64,000 nt of DNA from Entomortierella parvispora (lineage: Eukaryota > Mortierellomycota > Mortierellomycetes > Mortierellales > Mortierellaceae): contig OY752146.1 in NCBI GenBank assembly GCA_963573315.1, positions 930,001 through 994,000 of the forward strand, in the 5' to 3' direction. Positions 13,898 to 26,410 of the stretch are shown piece after piece. Numbering within the stretch: position 1 is the stretch's first letter; each line of letters begins with the position of its first letter. Position numbers and translations under genes: made by a program. The notes under the pieces are model-generated. The model saw only the letters and a program-made list of their open reading frames with translations, was not told the DNA's origin and did not search any database.

Positions 13898-15459
13898 CTA
13901 CTTTCTGGAAGGACGTGCGGTTAAGACCTCGACACCAGTCTTGGTCACCACCATGGTCTCCTCAAACTGAGCCGATCGCTTTCCATCCTGGGTCACAGCA
14001 GTCCAGTTATCAGGCCACATCTCATCCTTCCAGGTACCTTCGTTGATCATGGGCTCGATCGTGAAAACATGTCCGACCTTCATCACACCAATGGCCTTGT
14101 TGCGGGCATAGTGAGGAATGTTGGGCGCGCAATGGAACAGACGGTGAACTCCATGTCCACAATATGTCTTGACCACAGAGAATCCTTCGCTCTTGGCGTG
14201 CTTCTCAATGACATTTCCGAGATCTCTGTACAGTGCGCCGGGCTTGACTATTAGGTCCGCATAAAGACATTAGAAACTACACACGACAACAAACAAATAT
14301 CCAACAACAGGATCCCATGCGATATCGCAGAAAAAAGAAAACAGAAAACGTACCAGTAGCAATGGCCTTGTCAAGACACTCGCGTGCGTTCTTGATCAAC
14401 TTCAATCCGGTGGCATCGACATTACCGACGGCGACAGTCTCGTTCAAGTCAGAGTGGAATCCATCCTTGTACACAGACACATCCAGGTTCAAAATATCAC
14501 CGTCGCGGAGTGGGCGCATATCAGGCACACCGTGGCAGATGACCTCGTTCACAGAGGTACAGACCGACTTCTTAAAGCCGTTGTAGTTCAAGGGTGATGG
14601 GTATCCGCCGCGCTCGATCGTAGCCTCATGAATAATCCGATCAATCTCGTCCGTCGTTACACCGGGTTTGACAGCAGCAATTCCAATATCAATAACCTCA
14701 CGAGCAATCTAAATAGCACACAATAGATCAGATCAGTCAAACGTTTCTTTGTCAAAATTAAGTGTTCGAAATGAAAGATCAAAAAAAAAAAAAAAAAAAA
14801 AACAGTATCTCTCGTTACCTGGCAAACCTTGCGCAAGATATCAATGTCCTTCTCGGGAAGAGACTCGATTGTGGAAGAGCTGCGAATGTTTTGTTCTGAC
14901 ACAGGAATTCCAGTCTCGGCATAGTCGGGCTTCACGATGTTATCTGGGACAGCACGACGGGGCGAAAGAGGGTAGACAGGTCGAAGGGTTCCTGTGTATT
15001 TGAAGCCAGGCCATGGGTCTGATCCACCTTTCTCTACATATCAAGATGCCAGCAAAAGATAAAGCAAATGTCAATCACCTTGCCACACACATCTGCCCTG
15101 TGTTGTCTGTATGCCAAAGACAAGAGTCCGTGCTGCAAAACGACAGGAAGAATCATGAGAAAATAACGCACCTCCAACGGGCCCATTGGCCATAGCGGCG
15201 ATCTTATGGATGGTTTTGTGGGTAGCCTGTCAGGGTGAGGTGAGGATAGGGAGGATGAGTTATTTGAGCTCTAAGGCGCAAAAGCGTTGACTAAAACTCC
15301 TTCTTTGGTCTTCTGGTTCGTTACCCAGTTGTCCTTGAAGCAAGTCTGAGAGCAAAAGAACGAGTTGGGAATGTTGAGCTTAAGACAGCTAGGGCACTGA
15401 AGGGCAGCTGGTTTTGAGCAGTTCAAGCCCTGGCAGAGCTGTTCCGATGAAGTCGACAT
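13898..15459 (-). CDS. MAP1: Methionine aminopeptidase 1 (zinc-finger, type I)
   Basis: This enzyme removes the initiator methionine from nascent chains in the cytosol, at the ribosome. The N-terminus (start at 15459, [14 protein letters not shown]) carries the eukaryotic MetAP1 double zinc finger, with Cys pairs around [10 protein letters not shown] and [12 protein letters not shown], which anchors the enzyme to ribosomes. The pita-bread peptidase domain shows the metal-ligand blocks [18 protein letters not shown] (two Asp), [19 protein letters not shown] (His), [10 protein letters not shown] (Glu) and [10 protein letters not shown] (Glu). All five ligands are present and the C-terminus is full length. 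There are four introns, one near 14710-14820 containing an A22 run. A TCACGTGA palindrome lies 91 bp upstream. The assignment is secure. Confidence 0.96.
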
Positions 15460-15549
15460 TGTGGAGGAGAGTGGAAAAGAGAGGGGAATGAACAATGCAT
15501 CGCATGCACCGAGAACTCAACAGAAAAAAAAAAATCTTGTTGATATGAG

Positions 15550-15557
15550 TCACGTGA
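15550..15557. promoter_or_regulatory. TCACGTGA E-box palindrome upstream of MAP1
   Basis: A perfect 8-bp palindrome TCACGTGA lies 91 bp upstream of the MAP1 start codon, a typical position for a proximal fungal activator site. It is identical to the box before the tRNA-Ser gene at 49495. Confidence 0.5.
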
Positions 15558-15648
15558 TTATATTTTTTTGCTGTGCCTGTGCCACCTGTGCCAATGTAGC
15601 GTAACTTTTTTTTATTGCCGTTCTGCAGGACAGATACACACCACCATA

Positions 15649-17408
15649 CTAATGATGATTCACAGCCAAACCTCGAACATTGACCGCAACATCGGGGTAG
15701 CGCTCCATAATCGCATTGAACAGATCAGGCTTGGTGTCAAGAAGAGCCTGAGGATCCTCCGCCAAAGCAACAAACGTCGTGGTCACTCCCGAATCGATCA
15801 CATTGTTGGGGACAGACATCATTACAGCACCCAAGATCATCTCTACAACGACCACGGCACCAATGACAAGAACCTCGTCCTGGGGTTCATAGAATGAAGG
15901 CTGAACAACCTTAATGAAGAGGTAGCCATACAATCCGCTCATGATAGCGACAGCGAGCGAACCCATGCCAAGGACATTGCCGACCAAGCTGTCGTTAACA
16001 ATGGCATCGACGCCACGATCCTTGATCAGAGCCCAAGTATCGCTGGCAGCCTGAACAAATGGCTTGCCATAGATAGCCACCTGTGTGAATGCAAACTTGT
16101 TGAAGATTTCAAAGAGACCCTCGAGGCAAGAGAGGATACAGCTGGCGCACATGGCAATAAACGCCATCAGTCCATCGTCTTGGTCCGATCGAAGCGAGTT
16201 GAGGACATAGCGAAGAGTCTGCAAAAGGGCGATCAAGAGGGAACCGAAGCAGATACTTCCAAAAGATGTCGTGAGAGCACGCTTAGCAGAGGAGAGGGTA
16301 GGCGAAGATGGGGCACCTGCGGCAGAGCCCTCAAAGAAGTAGTAGACGCCAAATACTCCCGAGATGGTAACATGCACCACATTCTAGAACAAAGAGAGGC
16401 AGAGATATGTGAGAACAGTGTTTCGGAAAGTTGCAGGGTTGATTCAACCGGAGGTAAACGACAGATACCTTGATCACTTCAGAGTTCCAGAACATGACAA
16501 AGTTGAGGTAAATCATGACCATGTAGAGAGAGTTATTGTCGCAGACCATCCTTGACTTTTTGTCCTCGCCCTCTTCGATCCTGCAGTTGGACACTCGCTG
16601 GAAAACAGAATAGTTCACAGCCAGGGAAAAGATCCAGAGGAATGACCACACAATCTGAGTAAACAATCCTGAAAAGGCGACCTTAGACGTGAGAAAAAAA
16701 GAAAAAAAAAAAAAAAGATGCGTCGAGTGAGCATGGGAAGCACAAACAAGCAACAGCCCAGAGACGCGAGCCGTGCCCTGGGGCGAAGTCACTGACAAAA
16801 AAATCACTCCTTCATCAACTTACTGCGAGAGTTCCTGGGTACTTGCGCGTGACTGAAGTGACGGTTTCGAGGATGAGGATCGAGAAAGGCATACGTGCAG
16901 CCCAAAGCCTGTAGCACAGCAAGACGACCACCGTGCTAAGCAGGAACAACCCACCCCAGAACCAATGACCAGACAAAATCTGGAAGATGGCCAGAAGGAA
17001 TGAGATTGCGATACTGAAAAAGAACGAGAACTTGACGAGGAAGGCAGCCTGGCGCTGCATCAATACAAAGTATCCAAAGGAAAGTCCAAAGGAGACAGCG
17101 ATTGAGGATAAGGCCAGAACGGTCAAGCCATGGTCAACAGCAAAGGCATTCGTGGCAACCTCGGTTCCATCCTCGAGAAGACGGAAGGGGTGTGCGAGAT
17201 TTTGGTTGTAGGACCTGAACGAATACACGTTCAAACCGATGAACGCGGCAGCGTTGGCGACGAAGAGAACGGTGGCCCAAACGTCGTTGTAACGAACAGA
17301 CGGAGTGAACTTGTCGCTATTGTCCTTTGGAATCAGGGGAGCATTCTCCTCTCGGTGGGCGTAGTTGGGCGGCAAGCTGTTGCCTGCGCCGTACGATGGT
17401 GCCTGCAT
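15649..17408 (-). CDS. PNS1: Choline transporter-like protein (SLC44/CTL family, Pns1-like)
   Basis: This is a polytopic membrane protein of the CTL/SLC44 family; yeast Pns1 is the named fungal relative and its transport role is unproven. The start at 17408 reads MQAPSYGAGNSLPPNYA. A soluble, polar N-tail is followed by repeated hydrophobic helices (for example ATVLFVANAAAFIGLNVY, LTVLALSSIAVSFGLSFG and FFFSIAISFLLAIFQIL). The family-typical second half has GSICFGSLLIALLQTLRYVL, a cysteine-containing helix (IAMCASCILSCLEGLFEIFN) and the tract NKFAFTQVAIYGKPF, which is highly characteristic of CTL proteins. The C-terminal tail ends after RYPDVAVNVRGLAV. Two introns are visible, near 16384-16470 and 16680-16825. 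It is divergently arranged with the gene at 17777, with about 370 bp between starts. Confidence 0.88.
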
Positions 17409-17776
17409 GGTATGGAAGGGGTATGTGGACGTTATTTTTTTTGGGATAGATTTTTTTTTATGGATGTCAAGTGATGGCAAAGAACACAGAAAACGGGAGA
17501 AGGAAGACAAAGAAGAATAGGGAGGAGAAATCTGGTGGGGAGTGTGGTGAAGAAGAAAAAAAAAAACATGCACAGCTCGAATCCGCCTTTACACATTCTC
17601 TTGGCGACCATTTAGGCCGACGCGCGTGACTGCGAGGAGTCGTGCAACATCCACAAAAAAAAAAAAAGAGTCGACTTTGACTTCAATGCAAGGAGACGGA
17701 CAAGCAAGTGACCATCCACATTGGAATCGCCTCATTCGCTGCTCAAGGGGATCAGAAAGGTGACCTACCCTCGGCC

Positions 17777-18945
17777 ATGGCAAGTTCCTCCTCTGCCAAC
17801 GATTCCAACCGAGCCAAGGCGAATCTCAACCTTGCACAGGACGCGATCAAGAAGCAAGTTCTGCAGCAACAGGAAAAGATTCGGCGGTTGCAGGATGCCC
17901 TGGTGACCAAGAAAGATATTATTGACGACTGCCAGGATCTTTTGACAGGGCCACTCCACTCTGTCTTTGTGACTGGAGGGGGTCCTGCAATGGGGGTGTC
18001 GTCAACCTCATCGTACTTTGAAAGCGAACTGGAGCTCTTCAAACGTACTCGGGATAGACGTCGCAAGAAGATCATGGATCGATTGGTGCCGATTGTTGGA
18101 GATACTGTCGCCCGATCCTTTCAAAACGAATCCAATGAGCCCACAGACACTGACAAAGATTCTGGTCAGCTGGATGTATGGGATTGCACAGCTGGATGGA
18201 TCACATCCAAATCAAGGACCATTCTCTGGCTTGGAGCAAATTGCAAGAACAAGTCGGATATTATCTTGCACAACGTCTCTCTTTCAATCGCACTTCAGGA
18301 GACGTATGGCACCGTTATTTCAAGTCTAGCGCCTCAAGAATCCTCGAAGGTGATGAGTATGATGCAAGTTGATTTGATGTCAGTACAAGATGAAGAGTAT
18401 ACCCACCAGAACCAAGCCATCCGTCGAATACTGTCCAACCGTATGCTAGCTCACTATATACCAGATTGGACGGGAGGAAAAGACGGAGGTTCCGAGGAGC
18501 AAGAGTGTCCTGTATCGGTATCAATATCAATATCCGACATCTCTGTAGAAAAACAGGTCCCAAATCGATGGTTCCACGAACTTGGTAAGGATCAGTTCTA
18601 GTTCTACCTGCAGAGTCCATGTTGTTGAGGTGAGCATGCTAACAGTTCAAGCTGATGAACATAGTGAACATTGCACTACCAGCCCAGTACTCTTGCCAGA
18701 TGGATGGAGTCACACGAGAGGTCCTGGGGCAAGTTTTACAGGATGAGCTTTCGCTTTCTCATGACAAAGATACAGGAAATTTTGGGTCCATACTTGAGGA
18801 GCTCTTGGTGACCATTGACGTGTCCACTGAAAAACCCCCTCAGAAAGAATCGAGATCACTGCGAGTAGAATTCTTTGCTCCTACAGAGGCATTGGCATTT
18901 GCCGCAGCTAGGAGGGCAAAATTACTCTGTCCTCGTCTATATTAA
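17777..18945 (+). CDS. Unrecognised protein with N-terminal coiled coil
   Basis: I do not recognise a family. The start at 17777 was preferred because of its context (GGCCATGGC); an in-frame ATG at 17708 is also possible. The first about 90 residues are charged and heptad-like (QQQEKIRRLQDALVTKKDII), consistent with a coiled coil. A middle part with aromatic and Cys residues (WDCTAGWITSKSRTILWLG) looks like a beta-rich domain. A single intron from 18585 to 18682 restores a frame ending EFFAPTEALAFAAARRAKL. Alternative upstream acceptors lead quickly to a stop, so this splice is the only one I found that keeps the longer reading. The stop lies only 40 bp from the stop of the convergent NDUFAF6 gene. 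A DNA-repair or complex-assembly scaffold is conceivable, but that is speculation. Confidence 0.6.
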
Positions 18946-18985
18946 TGGGTTTGATAAAAATACACTACTGGCACTGCTACTACTT

Positions 18986-20357
18986 CTACTCAATGTTCAA
19001 AAGCTTGCCCTGTCTAAACCGATACCACATTTTAGCGGGCAAGAACCATTCGCGCTGCTGAATACTAGGTGCCAAAGGGTTGAAGTCTGCTTGCTCTAAC
19101 CTCGTGAGGTAGGACTCTGTTGGGATACTGGGCATGAGCACAGGCAGAGCTTCATGTGGCAAATTATTCATGTAGGATTGAGCGGTGGCAAGGTGAACAT
19201 GAGCAGCAGTGGCAACTTCAAGTGTTGCATCCTGAAGCGCTGCTGTGATGGTTGGGTTCCTGAAAAGAGCCTCCTGTGAGAGGTTGTGCTGGAGATTGGC
19301 AAGGGAGAGAGTAACGTCAATGTAAGTTTCAGAGGGTGTAAAATCCATGTTTGCATTTTCCTGGAATAATCTTACCTTGGCTGTGATTTCTGCTGGGATC
19401 ACCATACGGTTTTGATGCATATGAAAGGGAAAGGCTCTGAGCATGGTGGCAATGCCCATGGCCTTGGCCAAATGACTGGCAGCATGATCAGCCTCTAATG
19501 ACTTGACACCGACAGACTCCAACTGAAGATACAGCAAGGATCCAAACGTGTTTTCGCAGTATGATTCCATCTGCGCCAGGGTAACAAACTGAGGATCAGA
19601 CAGATTGAGCTCTCTTTCTGTAATCATCCGCTTGAACCAGATCAGCGACATTTCGGGATCCGACAATGTTGCAGAGGGCTTTCTATGACCCTGTTGTCCC
19701 TGGTGCGCGAGCTTCTTTTGGTGGTATATTTCTTGCTCCTGGATAGCATAAGCGAGGGCCAAAGCGACGGGCTGCTGAGGAGGAACTCCGTCAAATATCT
19801 TGACAAGAGAGTCTCTCCAGAATTGCATCCGCATGCGCCCAATGTCCGTATTGCTGACTGACTCCCTGATGGAGGCCAATTCGATGTTGAAAGCTCGCAG
19901 AGCCATCTGTGTTTGTTGCTGATGCTTTGGGAAGAACTGGGTGCATAAAAATCCTTCATAATCAGCTTTCCTGTAGCGTGCGGAAGAAATTGCATGCATG
20001 TATTAGAAACGACTCTAGTTCAACGAGGATACGGGGGTGAAATCATGTCACTTTTGTCCCTTACCGAACAAGGTTCTCGCAATATTCGATCGCACCCGTC
20101 GGCCGAGGGATCAACTCTTTAGCCTTTTTTGATCTAGAAGCACGTCCGGGAATGCTGTTGGCTCCTAGGGTGAATGGCGATTGCTTGTGAGCATGGTCGT
20201 GGCTATGGTCATGGTCGTGGGTGTGATCGTGGCCACAGTTGTGGTCATGGACGTGAGCCTTTGTGGCAAGTGCTCGGACGAGAGGGCGAGGGAGAGTGAG
20301 GGCGGTCTGGGCCGAGGCCAGGGAGGCTCTTGCAGAGCGAGCAAGAAAAGGACGCAT
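18986..20357 (-). CDS. NDUFAF6: NDUFAF6-like mitochondrial complex I assembly factor (phytoene/squalene synthase fold)
   Basis: This protein has the squalene/phytoene-synthase fold but belongs to the NDUFAF6 group needed for early assembly of respiratory complex I (ND1 module) in mitochondria. Two exons (20357-20065 and 19970-18986) sum to 425 codons plus stop. The N-terminus MRPFLARSARASLASAQTAL is Arg/Ser/Ala-rich, a good matrix-targeting presequence. The core shows YCENLVRKADYEGFLCTQFF, RMRMQFWRDSLVKIF, ESYCENTFGSLLYL and a distal HLAKAMGIATMLRAFPFH helix. The Asp-rich prenyl-diphosphate motifs of true phytoene synthases are not preserved, as expected for this family. Unusually, a His/Asp-rich tract follows the presequence (20180-20255, alternating HDH and HTHDH). 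The promoter is shared divergently with glycogen phosphorylase. Confidence 0.9.
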
Positions 20358-20823
20358 GGAGGGAGAGGAGGAGGGAGATGGAGGAATGAGCGGATTCGAT
20401 TCCTCCGAGATCAGATTCAAAGGGCTGGCCGATCCGAGAGGGGAAAATGGCGAACAGAAATATAGGTCACGTGCACGCCTGCGATGCCCCTGACTCCTGA
20501 GCGCTGATGATTTGCAGGCCGCGTCTGTCCGTGTGTCTGTCTGCTGGCCAGCGGTGTCTCGCACCTCACTCATTCTGTCTCTGTCAATCCGTTCCCACAC
20601 CCATTCGTCCATTCGTCCATCTTGGTCAAGAGTGACACCTTCAGCGCCACTTTATTTCACCTCTTTTTTTCCTTCCTTCCCTCCTTCCTTCCTTCATCCT
20701 CTCTCTCACTCTACCTCCCTCTGTCCTCCCTGACTCTCTCTTCCACACCAGCCACTTTCTTTCCTTCCTTCTTTTTGAACCCACCCCTTCCTCTCCCCAC
20801 ACGCTTTCCTCTCGTATCCTCAT
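20358..20823. other. divergent promoter between NDUFAF6 and GPH1
   Basis: This 466-bp region separates two divergent start codons. The GPH1-proximal half (20640-20815) is a strong CT-rich tract on the plus strand, typical of fungal promoters and leaders. The open frames that cross it are low-complexity and were not called. Confidence 0.55.
20467..20473. promoter_or_regulatory. TCACGTG E-box in NDUFAF6/GPH1 divergent promoter
   Basis: TCACGTG lies 110 bp upstream of the NDUFAF6 start and about 350 bp upstream of the GPH1 start. The proximity points to NDUFAF6 as the likely target. Confidence 0.45.
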
Positions 20824-23800
20824 ATGATGGCCGACGGAAAAGCACCAGAGAACAGCATGGTCCCCAAGCGACCCATGCACCACCGACGCAACTTCACTGG
20901 TAACAAAACTTTTTCCTTCTTACTCTCCTCTTCCTCTGCTCATTCTTGCATAAACGACGCGTCAAATCGGGCAAGATCGATGTACGCGTCACTAATACTT
21001 TTTACTTTTTTTTTCTCACACTCTTTTTATTTCTGTTGTGCTCTGCCCGATCTAGGCTTGACCACCAAGGAACTCGATGCCGAGAAAGCCAAATGGCCCA
21101 AGGAAACCGTTGAGCTCTGGGAGCAACTGAGCAAGAAGGAAGCCAACGGTATGTTGCTGCAGAATCCGCGGTGTCTGTTTACCTGTCTGTCTCCAGTACC
21201 CTAACCCGATCCTCTTTCCTATCCCATTTTTGCCCGCTCTTCTTTTGACTTGACCCAACAACAACACTTGTCCACACCTGTCAACATCCCGCAAATACAC
21301 ATGTCTGCAATCAGACATCCACACCGTGCAAAAGAGCATCGTTCATCATGTCACCACAACCTTGGCCCGTGCTGCGTACAACATGGACAACTTTTCGGCC
21401 TACCAGGCCGTGGCTCTCAGGTAAAGATTTCCCTCCGCCTGCCCGGCTATCTATCTTCTCTCCAGCAGAGCCTCCCCCTCCGCCTCCCGAACCCGCGCAG
21501 CGCCCTTTTGCTATCGAGACCATTTTGAACTCAGAGCTAATCTATTTGTCAAACCCACGAAACCTTTCTTCTCACAGCACCCGCGACCGTCTTATCAGTC
21601 GATGGAACGAAACCCAAGGAGTAAGTCACGTTCACCACTTGTGTGGAAAAAAGGACGTTGCTTTTTGATGCACCAATGGACCCTCGTCATTGTTTCCCCG
21701 CCCAACATCAGAATTGAAGGTTGTGGGGGGAAAGAACCACAGCGAAACAAATAATGGCATTCGCGCGCCTTACGTTGAAAAAATTGCTACCGGTGCTCAG
21801 GCCCATGCGGCCATCTGGTCATTTTTCTTTCGCGAAGGGAAAACTCAGGCTGACTTGACCCACCATTCTCTCTTCATTGTTCACTCCGTAAATGACTGGC
21901 TGTCCATAGCAACTCTCAAAGGCCGATCCTAAGCGCGTCTATTACCTGTCACTGGAGTTCTTGCTTGGACGATCCATGGACAATGCTTTGCTCAATATGG
22001 GTCTCAAGGGCACCTATGGCAGTAAGAAACCACCTCTTTTCCCGCGATTGACACCATGATGAGGCCTTTGAAAAAAAGGTGCAATAGATTAACAAAACAA
22101 ACTGTTGCAATAGAGGGTATTGAACAGCTCGGTTTCAACATGGAGGATGTGATCGAGTCTGAGGTTGACGCCGCTCTTGGTAACGGTGGTCTTGGACGTT
22201 TGGCCGCCTGCTATATGGACTCCTTGGCCACGCTCGACTATCCCGCTTGGGGATATGGTCTCCGATACAACTACGGTATCTTCCAGCAGAGGCAAGTTCA
22301 GAGCATAATTTCTCTTTTCTGACACGCTCTCCTGCTCGATTCAGTATAAGGATGCTAACACCAGCTCTTTACTCTCCCATTTTCGCATGCTCAGAATCGT
22401 TGACGGCTACCAGACAGAGTACCCCGACTACTGGCTGAACTTTGACAACCCCTGGGAATTGCCTCGATTGGATATCTCGATCCAAATCTCGTTCGGTGGT
22501 CATGTCCAGAGCACTGAAGATGAATATGGCGTGACTCGCCATAACTGGATTCCCAGTCAGAGTGTTCAGGCCATTGCGTACGATGTGCCCATTCCCGGAT
22601 ATGACACTGAGAACTGCAACAACATTCGTCTCTGGCGCAGTAAGCCCACAAAGACCTTTGATCTGACCAGCTTCAACGAGGGTAACTACGAAAAGTCGGT
22701 TGAGGACGCGACGAATGCCGAGAAGATTACCAGCGTCTTGTACCCTAATGACAACACGATGGCTGGAAAGGAACTTCGGTTGAAGCAGCAGTACTTCTGG
22801 ACCGCAGCTTCCCTCCACGACATGTAAGTTTAACTCTAAGGATCGAAAGGCGAGAGGATTACCCCTATTACTAGCACTGACATGAACCTTTTTCATTGAA
22901 ACATGAAAGTGTTCGTCGTTTCAAGAAGTCAATGCGTGAATGGTCTGACTTCCCTGAGCAGGTGGCTATTCAGCTTAATGGTAAGGCCTTCCATCCTGCA
23001 AAAACAAAACACTCTTGTTATATTTTTTTTAATCCTGTTGGTGTAATTGTTTTTGATTAGACACTCATCCCACGCTTGCCATTGTTGAGCTCCAGCGTCT
23101 CCTTGTGGACGAGGAGATGCTCAGCTGGGACGATGCTTGGGAGATCGTGACAAAGACCTTTGCCTTCACCAACCACACGGTTCTTCCCGAGGCCATGGAG
23201 AAGTGGTCCGTCCCTATGTTTGAGTACTTGTTGCCCAGACACTTGCAGATCATCTTTGATATCAACCTGGTAGGTGAAACCCCCTTACTTTTTTTCATCT
23301 CTTTATTAGTATCTTTTTTTTTCTCGGTACAAATCTAACCTCTTGACGATTTTTTTCACATCTTTGAACGCCGTTACAGTTCTTTTTGCAAAAGGTGGAG
23401 AAGAAGTTCCCCAATGATCGTGGATTGTTGAACCGCATGTCCATCATTGAGGAGGCACAGCCTCAGCAGATCCGCATGGCCCATTTGGCCGTTGTTGGTT
23501 CGCACAAGGTGAATGGGGTCGCCGCTCTGCACTCGAACCTCATCAAGACCACGGTAAGTGGGCTTCCAGCCTGCCGCGAAGCGCCATGTTTTTCTTTGTT
23601 GAATTTTGCCAACAGCAGTTTTTCTAAACTTTTTTACTGTTCTTTTTTCCTGTCCCCTCTCACCTATCAAGATTTTCAAAGACTTTGTGGATTACTATGG
23701 AGAGGACAAGTTTGTCAACAAGACCAACGGTATTACGCCCCGTCGTTGGTTGCATCAGGCCAACCCTCAGTTGAGCACGTTGATCTCTGACACTCTTGGC

Positions 23801-25278
23801 AGCGACAAGTGGCTCAAGGATCTTTCGCTTTTGAAGGGATTGACGACCAAAATTGAGAACCCTGATTTCAGAAAGAACTGGATGGCGATTAAGCGCCATA
23901 ACAAGGTCCGTTTGGCAGAGTTGATCAAGATCCGTTGCAACGTCGATGTCAGCCCCGATGCCCTCTTTGATGTCCAGGTCAAGCGTATCCACGAGTACAA
24001 GCGTCAGTTCATGAACATCTTGGCGTAAGTGTTTTGGGTTTGTGGGTTTGTGTGTTTGTGTGTTTGTGTGTAGTTCAAACGCCATGCCCTCCCTTCGCCC
24101 GATCCCATCCAACGATATTCGTTGACATTTATTTTTTTTGTTGTTGTTGTTGTTGTTGTTGTTGCTAGCGTCATTCACCGTTACCGAACAATCAAGTCCA
24201 TGACCGCTTCCCAAAAGGCGAGCGTTCAGCCTCGTGTGGTGATCTTTGGAGGCAAGGCTGCCCCTGGTTATTACATTGCCAAGTTGGTGATCAAGCTGAT
24301 CAACAGCGTGGCTGCCGTTGTCAACCGGGACCCCGCTGTGGGCGACCTCTTGAAGGTCGTTTTCATTCCTGACTACAACGTCTCGGTCGCCGAGGTTATT
24401 GTCCCAGCCAGTGATATTTCTCAGGTAAGATTTGTATATGGAGGACGAGGCTATCATGATGTCCTGTGCTTTGTATTTTTTATTGGTACTGACTGTGGAC
24501 TCTCTGTTCTTTCTTCCAATTAGCACATCTCCACTGCCGGAACCGAGGCCTCTGGAACCTCAAACATGAAGTTCGTGCTGAACGGGGGTCTGATCATCGG
24601 AACTATGGACGGTGCCAACATTGAGATCTTGGAAGAAATTGGCGAGGACAACATCTTTATCTTTGGTTGCCTCGCTCATGAGGTCGAGGACCTTCGTCAC
24701 GCCCAGAGGTAACGAACGACCCAAGGGGGATTCATTTTTTGGGAAGCTTTGTGGGAGTATATTCTCATATTCACTCCTGGTGGCCCTTTTTTTTCGAATG
24801 TTTTTAGATACCGTGGCGTGCCTATGGACCCTGCTCTTCAGGGTGTGATCTCTGCGATTGAGAAGGGTGTATTTGAGGATCCAAAGATCTTCCAGCCCTT
24901 GATCAGCACCTTGACTGTCGGAAAGGACTTTTACCTGATCTCGGCGGACTTTGCGTCCTATATCGCTGCCAATCAGGCTGTCGATGCCGCCTACAAGAAC
25001 CACGACGAGTGGTCCAAGAAGAGTATTCGCTGCACTGCCAACATGGGCAAGTTCTCGTCGTAAGTTATCAGTATCAGAGAAAATGGAGATAAGACGCCTC
25101 TTTCATGTTGTTGAAAAGTCGACAAAACAAACGTATCTTTGCTTCTGACTTTTTTTGTTCCATTCCTTATCCCTTTTTTTTTCTTTGTCACGATTGTAGT
25201 GATCGCTCTGTCAAGGAGTACGCTGATGACATCTGGGGAATCAAGCCCTACTCTGTGGAGGATGAGGGCCACATGTAA
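20824..25278 (+). CDS. GPH1: Glycogen phosphorylase
   Basis: This PLP-dependent enzyme releases glucose-1-phosphate from glycogen in the cytosol. Fifteen exons can be read, one only about 44 bp long (21577-21620). The start at 20824 (or the adjacent Met at 20827) gives a short N-terminal extension. Family blocks appear in order: [120 protein letters not shown], and the PLP-lysine site [16 protein letters not shown] followed by [11 protein letters not shown]. The C-terminus ([14 protein letters not shown]) is complete. Gene order and reading frame are intact, so the enzyme should be active. Introns contain GTTT- and TTG-type microsatellites near 24030-24165. Confidence 0.97.
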
Positions 25279-26377
25279 AAAAAGATCGAAAGGACTGCAA
25301 AAGGCAAAGCCCTCCAAACCCTGCGAAAGCTGCTCTGTTTGCCTGCATTGTGGAGTTTGCACCCTGTCGGCAATGATTCGAGTTTTTTTTTTTTTTTTGT
25401 GTGCAGTTTCTTTGGTGAATTAAAAAAAAATCAATTCAAAAGTCATCTCTCACCCTTCTTCCCAGTCCCGCCCTCTCTCTCTCCTTTGTCTGCATCAAGA
25501 GTCGAAAGCAGATCAAAAGAGAGGAGAACACGCGTTGTAGCACGCTTTTTATCAACGGTTTAGAAAATGAAATGGGTGGACATGCCCCCTTTTTCCCGAT
25601 CCTTTTACTCTTTTTTTTTTCTTTGCGCACCAACCCCCCCCTCCTTCTGGCATTCTAATAATACCTTCATGCAGGTGAAATCTTGAAGGTTCTCTCCCCT
25701 AGTTGTCCTTCCTTTGGATCTATGAATGAACATGCAGTCGTCGTCCAGTTCTCGATTTTCTTCCCGCGGTTGTGGCTTTCCCCTATGTTGAAGTCAAAAT
25801 GACATCTTCTAATGGCAAGTGCGTGTGCCTCGACAGGACTCCATGTGGGCATCAAAGGGGCAAGATGAAAAAGACAGTGAAAGCAGGAAACACGGAACGG
25901 CAGAAGACAAGGAGAGGGTAGGTGCGCCACCTTTCAGAAAAAAAGAAAAAAAGGGAAAAGCTACTCAAGATCTTCCAAAAATATATTTTTGGACCAAGCG
26001 GAACTCCCAAAATACCGCGGGACATCCCCTCCCCCCAGACTTGTACATCATGTCGAGAGTGACGAGAACAATCAGGGCCGAACTCCTGTCCACTGGCCTT
26101 ACAACGAGGCAGGGTTTGAATTCCCTGCCCTTAAACCCCTGTTAAAATCGATGAAATCGATGATATTGATTCAGTCTGTTGTGCCGACAGTTGGGCCTTT
26201 TTTTTCCTCAAAAGTGAGAGAGCAAGAGAAAGAGAGAGCGCCCAGGCACAACCCCCTGCACATGTGCTCTGCTGTTCTGTCGTGCATCTGCAAAGATACC
26301 GCTCCTCTTGCGCAAGGTTCAGACCACGGTGCGGTCGCACAAAAGGAAGGGGAGAGGATGCCCAAGAATGACAGTAT

Positions 26378-26378
<1 letters not shown>

Positions 26379-26409
<31 letters not shown>
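26379..26409. repeat. compound microsatellite (CT)n(CA)n
   Basis: A CT run passes directly into a CA run. It lies in intergenic DNA and has no coding role. Confidence 0.9.

Positions 26410-26410
<1 letters not shown>

Noticed and set aside
18986-20357. Phytoene or squalene synthase (carotenoid pathway)
   Set aside because: The fold is shared, but the Asp-rich prenyl-diphosphate motifs are absent and the N-terminus is a mitochondrial presequence, so NDUFAF6 fits better.
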